A stretch of 64,000 nt of DNA, taken from positions 2,046,001 to 2,110,000 of the forward strand of contig NZ_CP124681.1 in assembly GCF_029961765.1 (NCBI RefSeq). Reading direction: 5' to 3'. Source of the DNA: Nocardioides sp. QY071 (GTDB taxonomy: Bacteria; Actinomycetota; Actinomycetes; Propionibacteriales; Nocardioidaceae). The notes beneath the pieces were generated by a model, which saw nothing but the letters and a program-made list of their open reading frames with translations, did no database searches and was not told the origin of the DNA. The stretch's first letter is position 1. Every line of letters starts with the position of its first letter. Both the position numbers and the translations under genes were made by a program. Below are positions 1 through 8,680 of the stretch, piece after piece.

Positions 1-2
1 GC

Positions 3-1802
3 CTGCTCGAGGAGTACGACAAGATCTCCGCGATGGACCCGGCCAAGCTGGCCGCCATCCGCGGCGAGATCTGGGCCTTGATGCGGGCCGCCGAGCTGCA
101 CCGCGACCTCGGGCTGGAGGACCGCCCGGAGGACGACGACTTCGACGACTTCCTGCTCCACGTCGACGGCTGGCTGTGCGAGATCAAGGACGTCCAGATC
201 CGCGACGGGCTGCACGTCCTGGGCCAGGCGCCGGAAGGCGAGGCGCGGGTCAACCTGGTGCTCGCGATCTTGCGTGCCGCGCAGGTGTGGGGCGGCCAGG
301 CGCAGGCGGTGCCGGGGCTGCGGGCCGCGCTCGGCCTGGCCCCTGACGCGCCGACGGTGGAGGTCGACCGGGTCGAGGCCGAGGCGCGGGCGCTGGTCGA
401 GGCGATGGAGAAGTCGGGCTGGGACGCGGGGCACGTCGATGACCTGCACCCCTCGGCCGACGTACGACGGGTGCTGGCGTTCGCCGCCACCGAGGTCGTC
501 CCGCGGCTCGGGCGGACCACCGACGAGCTCGACCACACGCTGCACGCACTGGCCGGTGGCTTCGTGCCGGCCGGTCCGTCGGGCTCGCCGCTGCGCGGCC
601 TGGTCAACGTACTGCCGACCGGACGCAACTTCTACACCGTCGACCCGCGGGCGGTCCCGTCCCGCCTCGCGTGGCAGACCGGGCAGGCGATGGCCGAGTC
701 GCTGGTCGAGCGCTACCTGTCGGAAGAGGGCGCCTATCCGGAGTCGGTGGGCCTCTCGGTGTGGGGGACGTCGGCGATGCGCACGTCCGGCGACGACGTG
801 GCCGAGGTGCTCGCGCTGCTCGGCGTACGCCCGGAGTGGGACGAGGCGTCCAAGCGGGTGCACACGCTGAGCGTGATGCCGCTCGAGGAGCTGGGCCGGC
901 CACGGATCGACGTGACCGTGCGGATCTCCGGATTCTTCCGCGACGCCTTCCCGCACGTCGTGGCGATGCTCGACGACGCGGTCCGCATGGTGGCCGAGCT
1001 CGACGAGCCGCTGGACCGGAACTTCGTGCGCTCGCACGCCCAGGCCGACCTCGCCGAGCACGGTGACGAGCGGCGGGCGACGACGCGGATCTTCGGCTCC
1101 AAGCCGGGGTCCTACGGCGCCGGCATCCTGCAGGCGGTCGAGTCCGGCTCGTGGCGCGACGACGGGGACCTCGCCGAGGTCTACACGGCGTGGGGAGGCT
1201 TCGCCTACGGCCGCGACCTGGACGGCGTACCCGCCTCCGACGACATGCGCGCCAACTACCGGCGGATCAAGGTCGCGGCCAAGAACATCGACACCCGCGA
1301 GCACGACATCGCCGACAGCGACGACTACTTCCAGTACCACGGCGGCATGGTCGCCACGATCCGCGCGCTGACCGGAACCGCGCCCAAGGCGTACGTCGGA
1401 GACTCGACCACGCCGGACGCCGTCCGCACCCGAACGCTGCAGGAGGAGACCAACCGGGTCTTCCGTGCGCGCGTGGTGAACCCGCGCTGGATCGGCGCGA
1501 TGCAGCGGCACGGCTACAAGGGCGCCTTCGAGCTGGCCGCGACCGTCGACTACCTCTTCGGCTTCGACGCGACCGCCGGGGTGGTGCACGACTGGATGTA
1601 CGAGTCGCTGGCCCAGTCGTATGTGTTGGACGAGACCAACCAGGAGTTCCTGCGCAGGTCGAACCCGTGGGCGCTGCGCAGCATCGTCGAGCGGCTGCAC
1701 GAGGCGAAGGACCGCGGCCTGTGGGAGTCGCCCGATCCCGAGGTGCTGGCCGCGCTGCAGGCGGCGTACCTCGAGGTCGAAGGGGACCTCGAGGACCGAT
1801 GA
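3..1802 (+). CDS. cobN: Cobaltochelatase large subunit CobN, C-terminal part (cut by window edge)
   Basis: The frame is open from base 3 with no stop, so only the last 599 residues of a protein usually near 1,200 residues are present. CobN is the large subunit of the ATP-dependent chelatase that inserts cobalt into hydrogenobyrinic acid a,c-diamide. The visible part has the conserved C-terminal CobN/magnesium-chelatase-H composition, for example the stretches ISGFFRDAFPHVVAMLDDAV and GSKPGSYGAGILQAVESGSW. Its partner subunits are probably supplied by the ChlI-ChlD fusion at 14848-16791. The stop overlaps the cobF start (ATGA), so the genes are probably translationally coupled. The first ATG, at base 33, is internal and not the real start. 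Confidence 0.95.
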   Translation: MLEEYDKISAMDPAKLAAIRGEIWALMRAAELHRDLGLEDRPEDDDFDDFLLHVDGWLCEIKDVQIRDGLHVLGQAPEGEARVNLVLAILRAAQVWGGQAQAVPGLRAALGLAPDAPTVEVDRVEAEARALVEAMEKSGWDAGHVDDLHPSADVRRVLAFAATEVVPRLGRTTDELDHTLHALAGGFVPAGPSGSPLRGLVNVLPTGRNFYTVDPRAVPSRLAWQTGQAMAESLVERYLSEEGAYPESVGLSVWGTSAMRTSGDDVAEVLALLGVRPEWDEASKRVHTLSVMPLEELGRPRIDVTVRISGFFRDAFPHVVAMLDDAVRMVAELDEPLDRNFVRSHAQADLAEHGDERRATTRIFGSKPGSYGAGILQAVESGSWRDDGDLAEVYTAWGGFAYGRDLDGVPASDDMRANYRRIKVAAKNIDTREHDIADSDDYFQYHGGMVATIRALTGTAPKAYVGDSTTPDAVRTRTLQEETNRVFRARVVNPRWIGAMQRHGYKGAFELAATVDYLFGFDATAGVVHDWMYESLAQSYVLDETNQEFLRRSNPWALRSIVERLHEAKDRGLWESPDPEVLAALQAAYLEVEGDLEDR

Positions 1803-2539
1803 GGGTCAGGATCGTCGGGTTCGGGATGGGGCCGCAGCACGTCACGCCGGAGGCCGCGGCGGCCCTGGCCGGGTGCGACTACGCGCTCGCCGTGGCCAAG
1901 CGGGACGACGACCCGCTGCTGGCCGTCCGGCAGGCGGTCGCGGACGCGCACGGCCTGGAGCTCGTCGTGGTCCGCGACCCCGAGCGGGACCGCTCGCCGG
2001 GACTGGACCGCGCGGGCTACGAGGGCGCCGTCGCCGACTGGTACGCCGCCCGCCTGGCGGCGTACCGCTCCGTGATCGAGGGGCGCGACGGCACGTGCGC
2101 CTTCCTGGTCTGGGGCGACCCGTCGCTGTACGACGGCGCGATCCGGGTCTTCCAGGAGCTCGGTGCCGACTTCGACGTCGTGCCGGGGATCAGCGCGCCG
2201 CAGGTGCTCGCCGCGCGGCACGGGATCGTGCTGCACGAGGTCGGGCAGCCGGTCCACGTCACGACCGCGCGTCGGCTCCGGGCCGACGTCGGCCTGGGGC
2301 AACGGAATCTCGTGGTGATGCTGACCTCCGGCGTCGACCTCGACGGCTTCGCGGACTGGACGATCTGGTGGGGCGCGAACCTCGGCGGCGTCGGGGAACG
2401 CCTCGTGTCCGGTCTCGTCCGGGACGTGGCCGGGCAGATCGCCGCGGCGCGGGCGGATGCGAAGGCCGAGGCCGGCTGGGTGATGGACCTGTTCCTGCTG
2501 CGGGGACCGGCGGACGGGGGAGCCGATGGGGCTGCCTGA
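1799..2539 (+). CDS. cobF: Precorrin-6A synthase (deacetylating) CobF
   Basis: This 246-residue protein of the SAM-dependent tetrapyrrole methyltransferase family begins MRVRIVGFGMGPQHVTPEAA and carries the SAM-site motif VWGDPSLYDG near residue 105. CobF methylates precorrin-5 at C1 with loss of the acetyl group, giving precorrin-6A in the aerobic pathway. The ATG at 1799 is chosen because it overlaps the cobN stop and the protein then starts directly at the first beta strand of the fold. The KRDDDP segment and overall length match CobF better than the other corrin methyltransferases, which are all found elsewhere in the window. The 3' end overlaps the next gene by 14 bases. Confidence 0.93.
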   Translation: MRVRIVGFGMGPQHVTPEAAAALAGCDYALAVAKRDDDPLLAVRQAVADAHGLELVVVRDPERDRSPGLDRAGYEGAVADWYAARLAAYRSVIEGRDGTCAFLVWGDPSLYDGAIRVFQELGADFDVVPGISAPQVLAARHGIVLHEVGQPVHVTTARRLRADVGLGQRNLVVMLTSGVDLDGFADWTIWWGANLGGVGERLVSGLVRDVAGQIAAARADAKAEAGWVMDLFLLRGPADGGADGAA

Positions 2540-2888
2540 GCGTGACGTGCTGCTCTGCCGCGACTGCTGCTGCGGCACGGCCGGCAAGCATCCGGACGTC
2601 GACCACCGTGCGCAGCGCGACGAGATCGAGGCGCTCGACGACCCGGCGGGGCGTCGCGGACCGCGGGTCCGGGTCCGCGTGGTCGACTGCCTCGACGAGT
2701 GCGACCGGTCCAATGTCGTGCTGGTCCGCGACTTCACCTGGTTCCCCGGCGGGCGACGGCCCAAGGACACCTGGCTCGGCGGTGTCCTCTCGGGAGCGGC
2801 CACGGATGCGGTCGTGGACTGGGTGCGCGAGGGTGGACCCGTGCCGACAACGCTGCAGCGCCACGTCTTCCGGGGGAAGCGAGGGTGA
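2526..2888 (+). CDS. (2Fe-2S) ferredoxin-like cysteine-rich protein of the cob operon
   Basis: A 120-residue protein with Cys11, Cys14, Cys15 and Cys16 (LCRDCCCGT) and a second pair Cys55/Cys59 (DCLDEC). This resembles the thioredoxin-fold 2Fe-2S ferredoxin family that actinobacterial genomes often carry next to cob genes. It overlaps cobF by 14 bases and cobQ by 4, so it is an operon member. A redox role in corrin synthesis, such as electron supply for cobalt reduction or for a ring-contraction step, is inferred from position only. No reaction can be assigned from the sequence. Four cysteines within six residues is unusual, and which of them bind metal is unclear. Confidence 0.75.
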   Translation: MGLPERDVLLCRDCCCGTAGKHPDVDHRAQRDEIEALDDPAGRRGPRVRVRVVDCLDECDRSNVVLVRDFTWFPGGRRPKDTWLGGVLSGAATDAVVDWVREGGPVPTTLQRHVFRGKRG

Positions 2889-4279
2889 CGCGGGGCGCAG
2901 CCCTGCTCGTCGCGGGCATGACCTCCGACGCCGGCAAGAGCGTGCTCACGACCGGCCTGTGCCGGGCGTTCGCGCGGCGGGGGATCCGGGTGGCGCCGTA
3001 CAAGGCGCAGAACATGTCCAACAACTCGATGGTCGTGGTCGACGGGGACGGTGGGGTCGGGGAGATCGGCCGGGCCCAGTGGGTGCAGGCGATCGCCGCC
3101 GGGGCCGAGCCCGAGGTCGCGATGAACCCGGTGCTGCTCAAGCCCGGCAGCGACCGGCGCAGCCACGTCGTGCTGATGGGGCGGCCCGACGGCGAGGTCT
3201 CCGCGCGCAACTGGCACGACGGGCGCGCGCGGCTCGCGGCGACCGCGTTCGACGCCTTCGACGACCTCCGCTCGCGCTACGACCTGGTCGTGGCTGAAGG
3301 TGCGGGCAGCCCGGCGGAGATCAACCTGCGTGCCACCGACTACGTCAACATGGGCCTCGCGCGGCACGGAGACGTGCCGACTATCGTGGTCGGCGACATC
3401 GACCGCGGCGGCTGGTTCGCCTCCGCCTACGGCACGCTGATGCTGCTCGATGCCGCGGACCAGGCGCTGGTCAAGGGGTACGTCGTCAACAAGTTCCGCG
3501 GCGACGTCGACCTGCTGGGCCCGGGCCTGGCCGACCTCGAACAGCGCACCGGACGCCCGACGTACGGCGTGCTGCCGTGGCACCCCGACCTGTGGCTGGA
3601 CTCCGAGGACGCGCTCGACCTGGCCGGTCGCCGGGCCGAGGTGGGTGCGGGCGTGCGGCGGGTCGCCGTCGTACGGCTCCCGCGGATCAGCAACTTCACC
3701 GACGTCGACGCGCTCGGGCTGGAGCCGGCGCTGGACGTCGAGTTCGTCTCCGACCCGGCCCGGCTGGCCGACGCCGACCTGGTCGTGCTGCCGGGCTCCC
3801 GGGCGACGCTGGCCGATCTCGCGTGGCTGCGCGAGCGCGGCCTGGACACGGCGATCGTGCGGCACGCGCGGGCGGGGCGGCCGGTGCTGGGGATCTGTGG
3901 TGGCTGCCAGATGCTGGGCGTGCGGATCGAGGACCCCGACGGGATCGAGGGCACGCCGGGCGCCGCGGTCGACGGGCTGGGGCTCCTCGACCTGACCACC
4001 CGCTTCGGGGCGGAGAAGCGGCTGGTGCTGCACGACCCCGCGGGCTACGAGATCCACCACGGCCGGATCACCGGCTCGACGGTCGCCGGGGTGGTGAGCG
4101 GGACGATGGTGCACGGCAGCCTGGAGGACGATGCGACCCGCGCCGCCTACCTGCGCGACGCGCTGGGGGTGTCGTCCGAGGCGTCGTTCCCGGCAGCACG
4201 CGCCGCCCGGCTGGACCTCCTCGGCGACCTGGTCGAGGAGCACCTCGACGTCGACGCGCTGCTGGAGCTCACCCGGTGA
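2885..4279 (+). CDS. cobQ: Cobyric acid synthase CobQ
   Basis: This 464-residue glutamine-dependent amidotransferase converts adenosylcobyrinic acid a,c-diamide to adenosylcobyric acid by four amidations. The N-terminal P-loop synthetase domain has [10 protein letters not shown] and the family signature [10 protein letters not shown]. The C-terminal class-I glutaminase domain has the nucleophile cysteine in [11 protein letters not shown] and a late His in the segment YEIHHGRI. The GTG at 2885 overlaps the previous stop (GTGA) and places the P-loop about 10 residues in, as usual for the family; upstream codons in this frame lie inside the ferredoxin-like gene. It also overlaps cobK by 4 bases. 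Confidence 0.95.
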   Translation: MTRGAALLVAGMTSDAGKSVLTTGLCRAFARRGIRVAPYKAQNMSNNSMVVVDGDGGVGEIGRAQWVQAIAAGAEPEVAMNPVLLKPGSDRRSHVVLMGRPDGEVSARNWHDGRARLAATAFDAFDDLRSRYDLVVAEGAGSPAEINLRATDYVNMGLARHGDVPTIVVGDIDRGGWFASAYGTLMLLDAADQALVKGYVVNKFRGDVDLLGPGLADLEQRTGRPTYGVLPWHPDLWLDSEDALDLAGRRAEVGAGVRRVAVVRLPRISNFTDVDALGLEPALDVEFVSDPARLADADLVVLPGSRATLADLAWLRERGLDTAIVRHARAGRPVLGICGGCQMLGVRIEDPDGIEGTPGAAVDGLGLLDLTTRFGAEKRLVLHDPAGYEIHHGRITGSTVAGVVSGTMVHGSLEDDATRAAYLRDALGVSSEASFPAARAARLDLLGDLVEEHLDVDALLELTR

Positions 4280-5004
4280 GAGTGCTGCTGCTCGGAGGTA
4301 CGGGTGAGGCCCGCGACCTCGCTGCCCGGCTGGTCGACGCCGGCATCCCCGTCGTCTCGTCGCTCGCCGGGAGAGTCGCCCGGCCCCGGCTGCCTGTCGG
4401 CGAGGTGCGGATCGGCGGCTTCGGTGGGGTCCCGGGGCTGCGGGAGGCCCTGGCCGACTTCGGCGCGGTCGTCGACGCGACCCACCCGTTCGCCGCGGGC
4501 ATCTCCCGCAATGCAGCCGAGGCCTGCGCGGCGAGCGGCGTGCCGTTGCTCCGGCTCGAGCGCCCCGGCTGGGCCGACCGCGCGACCCCCTCGTGGATCT
4601 GGGTGCACACGCACGAGCAGGCCGCGACGGTGGCCGGAGAGCTCGGCAGCCGCCCGTTCCTCACCATCGGCCGCCAGGAGCTGGCCCGGTTCGTCCCGGC
4701 GCTGGCCGAGCGGCAGGTGCTGGCCCGGGTCGTGGACCCGCCCGACCTCGAGGTCCCGCCCGCCTGGGAGCTGCTCACCTCGCGTGGGCCCTACACGCTC
4801 GAGCGCGAGCTCGACCTGATGGCCGACCGCGACGTGCTCGTCACCAAGGACTCCGGCGGCGAGCTCACCTGGCCCAAGATGGAGGCGGCCGCCGCGCTCG
4901 GCATCCCGGTGGTCGTCGTACGACGGGCCGCGGCGCCCGGGGGCGTCAGGACCGTGCACGACGTCGACGCGGTCGTCGCCTGGCTGGGATCCCTCCAGTC
5001 CTAA
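4276..5004 (+). CDS. cobK: Precorrin-6A reductase CobK
   Basis: A 242-residue NADPH-dependent reductase that reduces precorrin-6A to dihydro-precorrin-6 (precorrin-6B). The N-terminal nucleotide-binding loop is [14 protein letters not shown], followed by the family signature [15 protein letters not shown], then [12 protein letters not shown] and VTKDSGG near the C-terminus. The GTG at 4276 overlaps the cobQ stop. It is the last gene of the visible plus-strand cobN-cobF-ferredoxin-cobQ-cobK block. The TAA stop lies directly before the long palindromic element at 5005-5167, which could act as the transcription terminator of this operon. Confidence 0.95.
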   Translation: MRVLLLGGTGEARDLAARLVDAGIPVVSSLAGRVARPRLPVGEVRIGGFGGVPGLREALADFGAVVDATHPFAAGISRNAAEACAASGVPLLRLERPGWADRATPSWIWVHTHEQAATVAGELGSRPFLTIGRQELARFVPALAERQVLARVVDPPDLEVPPAWELLTSRGPYTLERELDLMADRDVLVTKDSGGELTWPKMEAAAALGIPVVVVRRAAAPGGVRTVHDVDAVVAWLGSLQS

Positions 5005-5167
5005 GCCTAGATCCACCGATTTCCCGCTGCTACGCGCCACCAGCTGGGCACGTTGGCTGCGTTGCCGACGCTCGACAGACGCCCAGTCTGGCTTCGCGCC
5101 GGACGCCTTGCCACCGCACCCATCTGATGACGCTCGCGACGCGGCAAATCGGTGGATCCAGGCTAGG
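5005..5167. repeat. Long imperfect palindrome between convergent genes (copy 1)
   Basis: The whole gap between cobK and the convergent gene at 5163-5585 is one imperfect inverted repeat. The outer arms are CTAGATCCACCGATTT near the left end and AAATCGGTGGATCC near the right end, with CTAG close to both tips. The centre holds CAGACgcccaGTCTG, a 5-bp hairpin with loop GCCCA, inside GACGCTCGACAGACGCCCAG. Intermediate segments also pair imperfectly. The right arm supplies the TAG stop of the minus-strand gene. A second copy with the same centre but different arms lies at 27853-28020. It could be a bidirectional terminator or a MITE/REP-like element. I do not recognise a named family. Confidence 0.8.
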
Positions 5168-5585
5168 GGATGCGCTCGTGACCGGGCCGCCCCTGGGTGC
5201 GCCGGTCCTCCTTCATCTCGGCCTCGTAGAGGTGCCGGCGGCCGCCGACCAGGCTGTCACGGGCCGCGCGATCCAGCTCCTTGAAGGTGGCGTAGTAGCC
5301 GTCGTCGTACTCCTCCACGACCTGGAAGGTCCACCGGCCCTGCAGCACGTTGCGGCCGACCAGCTCGCGGTCGATCCGGTCGGCGAGCTCGGTGTGTCCG
5401 GCCTCGCGGAGCTGGTCGACGCCCCTGCCGAGGGTGAGGTCGGCGGTGCCGCTCATCCGGTGGAAGGCGTACAGGTGGCCGCGCGCGACCTCGACGGCCT
5501 CCAGTGCCTCCGAGATGTTGCCCAGCGCCTCGACCGTCAGGTCGTCGACGCCGTCGGGCCGGATGTGCTCCTCATCGATCGCCAT
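5163..5585 (-). CDS. Conserved actinobacterial hypothetical protein
   Basis: A 140-residue soluble protein starting MAIDEEHIRPDGVDDLTVEA. It contains a helical middle (ISEALEAVEVARGHLYAFHR) and the well-formed C-terminal stretch NVLQGRWTFQVVEEYDDGYY, ending in a basic tail KEDRRTQGRPGHE. It looks like a conserved actinobacterial protein of unknown function; I see no catalytic motif. The ATG at 5585 is preferred, because the 11-residue extension from a GTG at 5618 is arginine-rich and unlike a normal N-terminus. Its stop codon lies in the right arm of the palindromic element. The convergent neighbour is cobK. Confidence 0.7.
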   Translation of the reverse strand: MAIDEEHIRPDGVDDLTVEALGNISEALEAVEVARGHLYAFHRMSGTADLTLGRGVDQLREAGHTELADRIDRELVGRNVLQGRWTFQVVEEYDDGYYATFKELDRAARDSLVGGRRHLYEAEMKEDRRTQGRPGHERIP

Positions 5586-5630
5586 GCATCGTCGATGCCC
5601 GCGACCGACGAGGAGCACACGCCCGGATCC

Positions 5631-6479
5631 TCAGAGAGCGGCACGCAGCGCGTCGGACAGCGAGGTCGCCGGTCGGCCGAGCAGCTCCTGGAGGTCGGCC
5701 GGGTCGACGTACAGCTCGCCGCGGCCCAGGCCGAGGTCGGCGTCGGCGAGGATGGCGGCGAACTGCTCCGGTACGCCGGCACCGACCAGCACCTTGGTCA
5801 GCTCGTCGGCCGGCAGGTCGGTGTAGGTGACGTCCTTGCCGAGGACGTCACCGGCGGTGGCGGCGAGCTCCTTGAGGCTGAACGCGGCGCCACCGAGCTC
5901 GTAGACGGCCTTCGGCTGCTCGAGGAGCAGCGCGGCGGCCGCGGCCTCGGCGAGGTCGGCGCGGGTGGCGGCGCTGACCTGGCCGTCACCTGCGGCGCCG
6001 AGGACGGTGCCGTGCTCGGCGTACGTCGCGAGCTGGTCGGTGTAGTTCTCGAGGTACCAGCTGTTGCGCAGGAAGGTGTGCGGCAGGCCGGAGGCGAGGA
6101 TCGCCTCCTCGGTGGCCCGGTGCTCGGCCGCGAGCGCGATGCCGGACGTGTCGGCGTGCGGGATGCTCGTGTAGGCGAGCAGGGCGACGCCGGCGGACTT
6201 CGCGGCGTTGATGACGTTCTGGTGCTGGGGCAGGCGCTGGCCGACCTCGCTGCCCGAGATGAGCAGCACTCGGTCGGCGCCGTCGAATGCGGCCGCGAGG
6301 GCGTCGGCGTCGGCGTAGTCGACCCGGCGGGTGGTCACGCCGAGGTCGGCGAGGCCGGCGAGCCGCTCCTCGTCGCGACCCAGGGCGACGACCTGGTCGG
6401 CGGGGACGCCCTTGGCGAGGAGGGAGGCGACGACGTGGCGGCCGAGCTGGCCGGTGGCTCCGGTGACGACGAGGGACAT
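5631..6479 (-). CDS. NAD(P)H-binding quinone oxidoreductase, QorB/NmrA-like
   Basis: A 282-residue atypical short-chain dehydrogenase with the N-terminal dinucleotide-binding loop VVTGATGQLGRHVV and the segment TSIPHADTSGIALAAEHRATE typical of QorB/YtfG-type NAD(P)H:quinone reductases. It lacks the usual YxxxK catalytic pair, as these relatives do. A purine-rich AAGGAACC ribosome site precedes the ATG at 6479. It is divergent from a HxlR regulator, separated by about 110 bases that contain two palindromes. The ytfG/ytfH and qor2/qorR pairs have the same layout, so regulation by quinone or electrophile stress is likely. Confidence 0.85.
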   Translation of the reverse strand: MSLVVTGATGQLGRHVVASLLAKGVPADQVVALGRDEERLAGLADLGVTTRRVDYADADALAAAFDGADRVLLISGSEVGQRLPQHQNVINAAKSAGVALLAYTSIPHADTSGIALAAEHRATEEAILASGLPHTFLRNSWYLENYTDQLATYAEHGTVLGAAGDGQVSAATRADLAEAAAAALLLEQPKAVYELGGAAFSLKELAATAGDVLGKDVTYTDLPADELTKVLVGAGVPEQFAAILADADLGLGRGELYVDPADLQELLGRPATSLSDALRAAL

Positions 6480-6539
6480 GTGGGTTCCTTCCGGGAACGG
6501 GTGGGAGTCGTGCTTGTCGACGTCCTCAACGGGCCGGTC

Positions 6540-6587
6540 GGGAAGTTACTTCCCAATGGTTAGTACGCACTTTGAAGTAAGGTACTT
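6540..6587. promoter_or_regulatory. Operator region between qorB-like gene and HxlR regulator
   Basis: There are two inverted repeats in the divergent gap: GGGAAGTTACTTCCC (6540-6554, perfect around a central T) and AAGTAAGGTACTT (6575-6587, arms AAGTA/TACTT around 3 bases). The second covers a -10-like TAAGGT (6578-6583) lying 6 bases before the GTG of the regulator gene, so a bound regulator would block its own leaderless promoter. HxlR-family proteins bind such palindromes as dimers. Assignment to the adjacent regulator is an inference from position. Confidence 0.65.
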
Positions 6588-6589
6588 CC

Positions 6590-6964
6590 GTGGCAGGAAG
6601 TATCGAGACGATCTTCGAGCAGTTCCCCGGCGGGGTGTTCCCCGCGGCCTGCTCGAGCCGGGTGCTGCTCGACCACGTGATGAGCAAGTGGGGCGTGCTC
6701 GTGCTGGTCTCGCTCACCGACGGGCCGCAGCGCTGGAGCGACCTGCGCCGCCGGGCCCAGGGGATCAGCGAGAAGATGCTCGCCCAGACCCTGAAGACCC
6801 TCGAGGCCGACGGGCTGGTCCATCGCGAGCAGCAGCCGGTCATGCCGCCGCGGGTCGACTACAGCCTCACTCCGCTCGGCGAGGAGCTGGCCGAGGTGAT
6901 GGTGCCGCTGCTGCGGTGGGTCGGTCGCAACGCCGACGGGATCATCGGGCCGGCCACGACGTGA
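6590..6964 (+). CDS. HxlR-family winged-helix regulator, QorR/HypR-like
   Basis: A 124-residue HxlR/DUF24 winged-helix protein. The core WSDLRRRAQGISEKMLAQTL followed by LEADGLVHREQ is the DNA-binding helix and wing region. It has a single cysteine, Cys21, in the N-terminal segment FPAACSSR, the place where redox-sensing members such as QorR and HypR carry their sensor Cys. The GTG start has no Shine-Dalgarno sequence but lies 6 bases after TAAGGT, so the transcript is probably leaderless. It is divergent from the QorB-like reductase, which it probably represses until oxidised by quinones or diamide-like agents. Confidence 0.85.
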   Translation: MAGSIETIFEQFPGGVFPAACSSRVLLDHVMSKWGVLVLVSLTDGPQRWSDLRRRAQGISEKMLAQTLKTLEADGLVHREQQPVMPPRVDYSLTPLGEELAEVMVPLLRWVGRNADGIIGPATT

Positions 6965-6999
6965 CCGGCCCGACGACCTGGACCGACTGCTTGTGCTGA

Positions 7000-8604
7000 C
7001 TACTTCGGCGGGGCCGGGACCAGGCACGCCACCGGGTCGGCGGTGTTGCCGGAGAAGTCCACGGCGTACAGCTCCGCGTCACCCGTCCCGGTCAGGTGCA
7101 GGATGCCGCCTGCCATCGGCGACTGCCGGGGGCCGGACGCGGCCTCGGTGTACTTGATCCGCTGACCGCTGGCGAACGGGCCCCACACGTGGCCGCTGCC
7201 GGTGTCGCGCAGGTAGACCTCCGGGTCGGTGTCGACGACGTCGCTCGCGTCGAGCCGGTAGAAGCCGTCCTGGTTCTGGCCCTGCGGGTTCGGCTGGCCG
7301 CCGCCGGCCGGAGGCACGCGCCCGCCCGGGTTGGTCGACTCGGCGCAGGCGACGCTCGGCGGCGTCGTGTCGACGACCTCGATCGTGCCCGAGCCGTGGC
7401 CGGTGTTGCCCGCGGCGTCGGTGGCCTGGCAGTCCACGGTGGTGCTGCCGAGCGGGAACTGCGAGCCCGACGGCGGGACACAGGTGGGCGTGAGCGGGCC
7501 GTCGACATTGTCGACCGCGCTGGCGTCGTACGACACCACCGCACCGGCCGGGCTCGTGGCCTCGACGGTCCTGCTCTCGACCGTGACCTCCGGGGGAGTC
7601 ACGTCCACCACGTCGATGTCGACGGTCTGCACGAACGCCGGGCCGGGGACCTCACCGTTGATCTTGAACGACACCGTGCAGGAGACGGTCTGGCCCTGGG
7701 GTGCGTCGCCCGCGAGGGTGATGGTCTCGTCGAAGGTCGTGGTCTCGCCGCTGGTGACGTTGCGGGAGGCGGGGTTCAGGGAGACCGTCACACCCGGGTC
7801 GCAGGAGACCTCGTGGGTGACCTCGGCCGGGAGGTTCTGCAGCTGGCTGAGGATCACGTCCGAGACCTCGTCGGGATCGGCGTTGGTGAGGGTGCCGCCC
7901 GTCTGCGAGGTGACGTACGACGCCTGGCCGGCCGAGTCGAGCCCGTCCCACAGGTAGCCGTCGGCGCCGGGGACCGAGATCGCGATCACCCGGATGCCGG
8001 CTGCCTGCAGTGCCGCCGTCGTGGAGGCCAGGGACTGGCCGGCCGACGGGTCGTGGCTGGTCGAGTCGCCGAACATGACGACGATCGGGGACCCGTTGGC
8101 GCGGAAGTCGATCGCGCCCGGGACCTGCGCCAGGGCGCCGATCCAGTCCTCGGCGGCGTCGCCGCCGCCACCCGAGAGCGGTGTCCAGGCGTTGATGCCG
8201 TTGGTGACCGCGGTGGTGTCGCCACTCAGCTGCTGGCGCAGCAGGAAGTACCCGCTCGCGTCGGCGGTGTCCTTGTAGTCGGCGACGGCGAACCGTGCGG
8301 TGGGCTGGGCCGCGAGGATCTGGCCGACGATGCTGGTGGCGTTGGCCTGCACGTTGCCGATGCTCGCGGTCATGCTCGTGGTGGTGTCCGCCAGGAACAC
8401 GATGTCGGGGTTGGGCGGGATGGGCGGCGTCTCCACCGTCTTGGTGATCGTCACCGAGGCGCCGGGAGCCAGCGCGTCGGTGTAGTGCTGCGGGCTCACG
8501 CCCGGGTCGCCGACGGCGGCGACGGTCGCGGCTGCGCTCACGCCGAGCGCGAGCAGGCCGGCCGAGGCCGCCCGGGCCAGGGTGCTGGAGGGTCGAACAC
8601 GCAT
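7000..8604 (-). CDS. Secreted protein with VWA and HYR domains
   Basis: A 534-residue exported protein. The start at 8604 is supported by an AAGGAACC ribosome site and opens a signal peptide (MRVRPSST then a hydrophobic run to about residue 31). A von Willebrand A domain follows with a metal-site motif D73-T75-S77 (DTTTS, a variant of DxSxS) and GGGGDAAEDW. A beta-sandwich region comes next (about 270-340), then an HYR-type repeat between two DxTPP borders (about 350-440), and a C-terminal domain rich in Gly/Pro. It has no sortase motif or transmembrane anchor, so it is probably secreted, with a possible adhesion or carbohydrate-binding role. Reading further upstream to 8775 would place a nonsensical Pro/Arg-rich leader before the signal peptide. 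Confidence 0.8.
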   Translation of the reverse strand: MRVRPSSTLARAASAGLLALGVSAAATVAAVGDPGVSPQHYTDALAPGASVTITKTVETPPIPPNPDIVFLADTTTSMTASIGNVQANATSIVGQILAAQPTARFAVADYKDTADASGYFLLRQQLSGDTTAVTNGINAWTPLSGGGGDAAEDWIGALAQVPGAIDFRANGSPIVVMFGDSTSHDPSAGQSLASTTAALQAAGIRVIAISVPGADGYLWDGLDSAGQASYVTSQTGGTLTNADPDEVSDVILSQLQNLPAEVTHEVSCDPGVTVSLNPASRNVTSGETTTFDETITLAGDAPQGQTVSCTVSFKINGEVPGPAFVQTVDIDVVDVTPPEVTVESRTVEATSPAGAVVSYDASAVDNVDGPLTPTCVPPSGSQFPLGSTTVDCQATDAAGNTGHGSGTIEVVDTTPPSVACAESTNPGGRVPPAGGGQPNPQGQNQDGFYRLDASDVVDTDPEVYLRDTGSGHVWGPFASGQRIKYTEAASGPRQSPMAGGILHLTGTGDAELYAVDFSGNTADPVACLVPAPPK

Positions 8605-8680
8605 GTCAGGTTCCTTTCCGAGGGGTGTGACTGACACCCACGGAGTCGGGAACGCGGCCGGTTGATACCCGAATTGTGGG

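Noticed and set aside
1550..4243. 897-codon open frame on the minus strand opposite cobN-cobF-cobQ
   Set aside because: Low-complexity Arg/Gly/Val/His composition typical of the opposite strand in high-GC genes; the plus-strand genes have clear family motifs.
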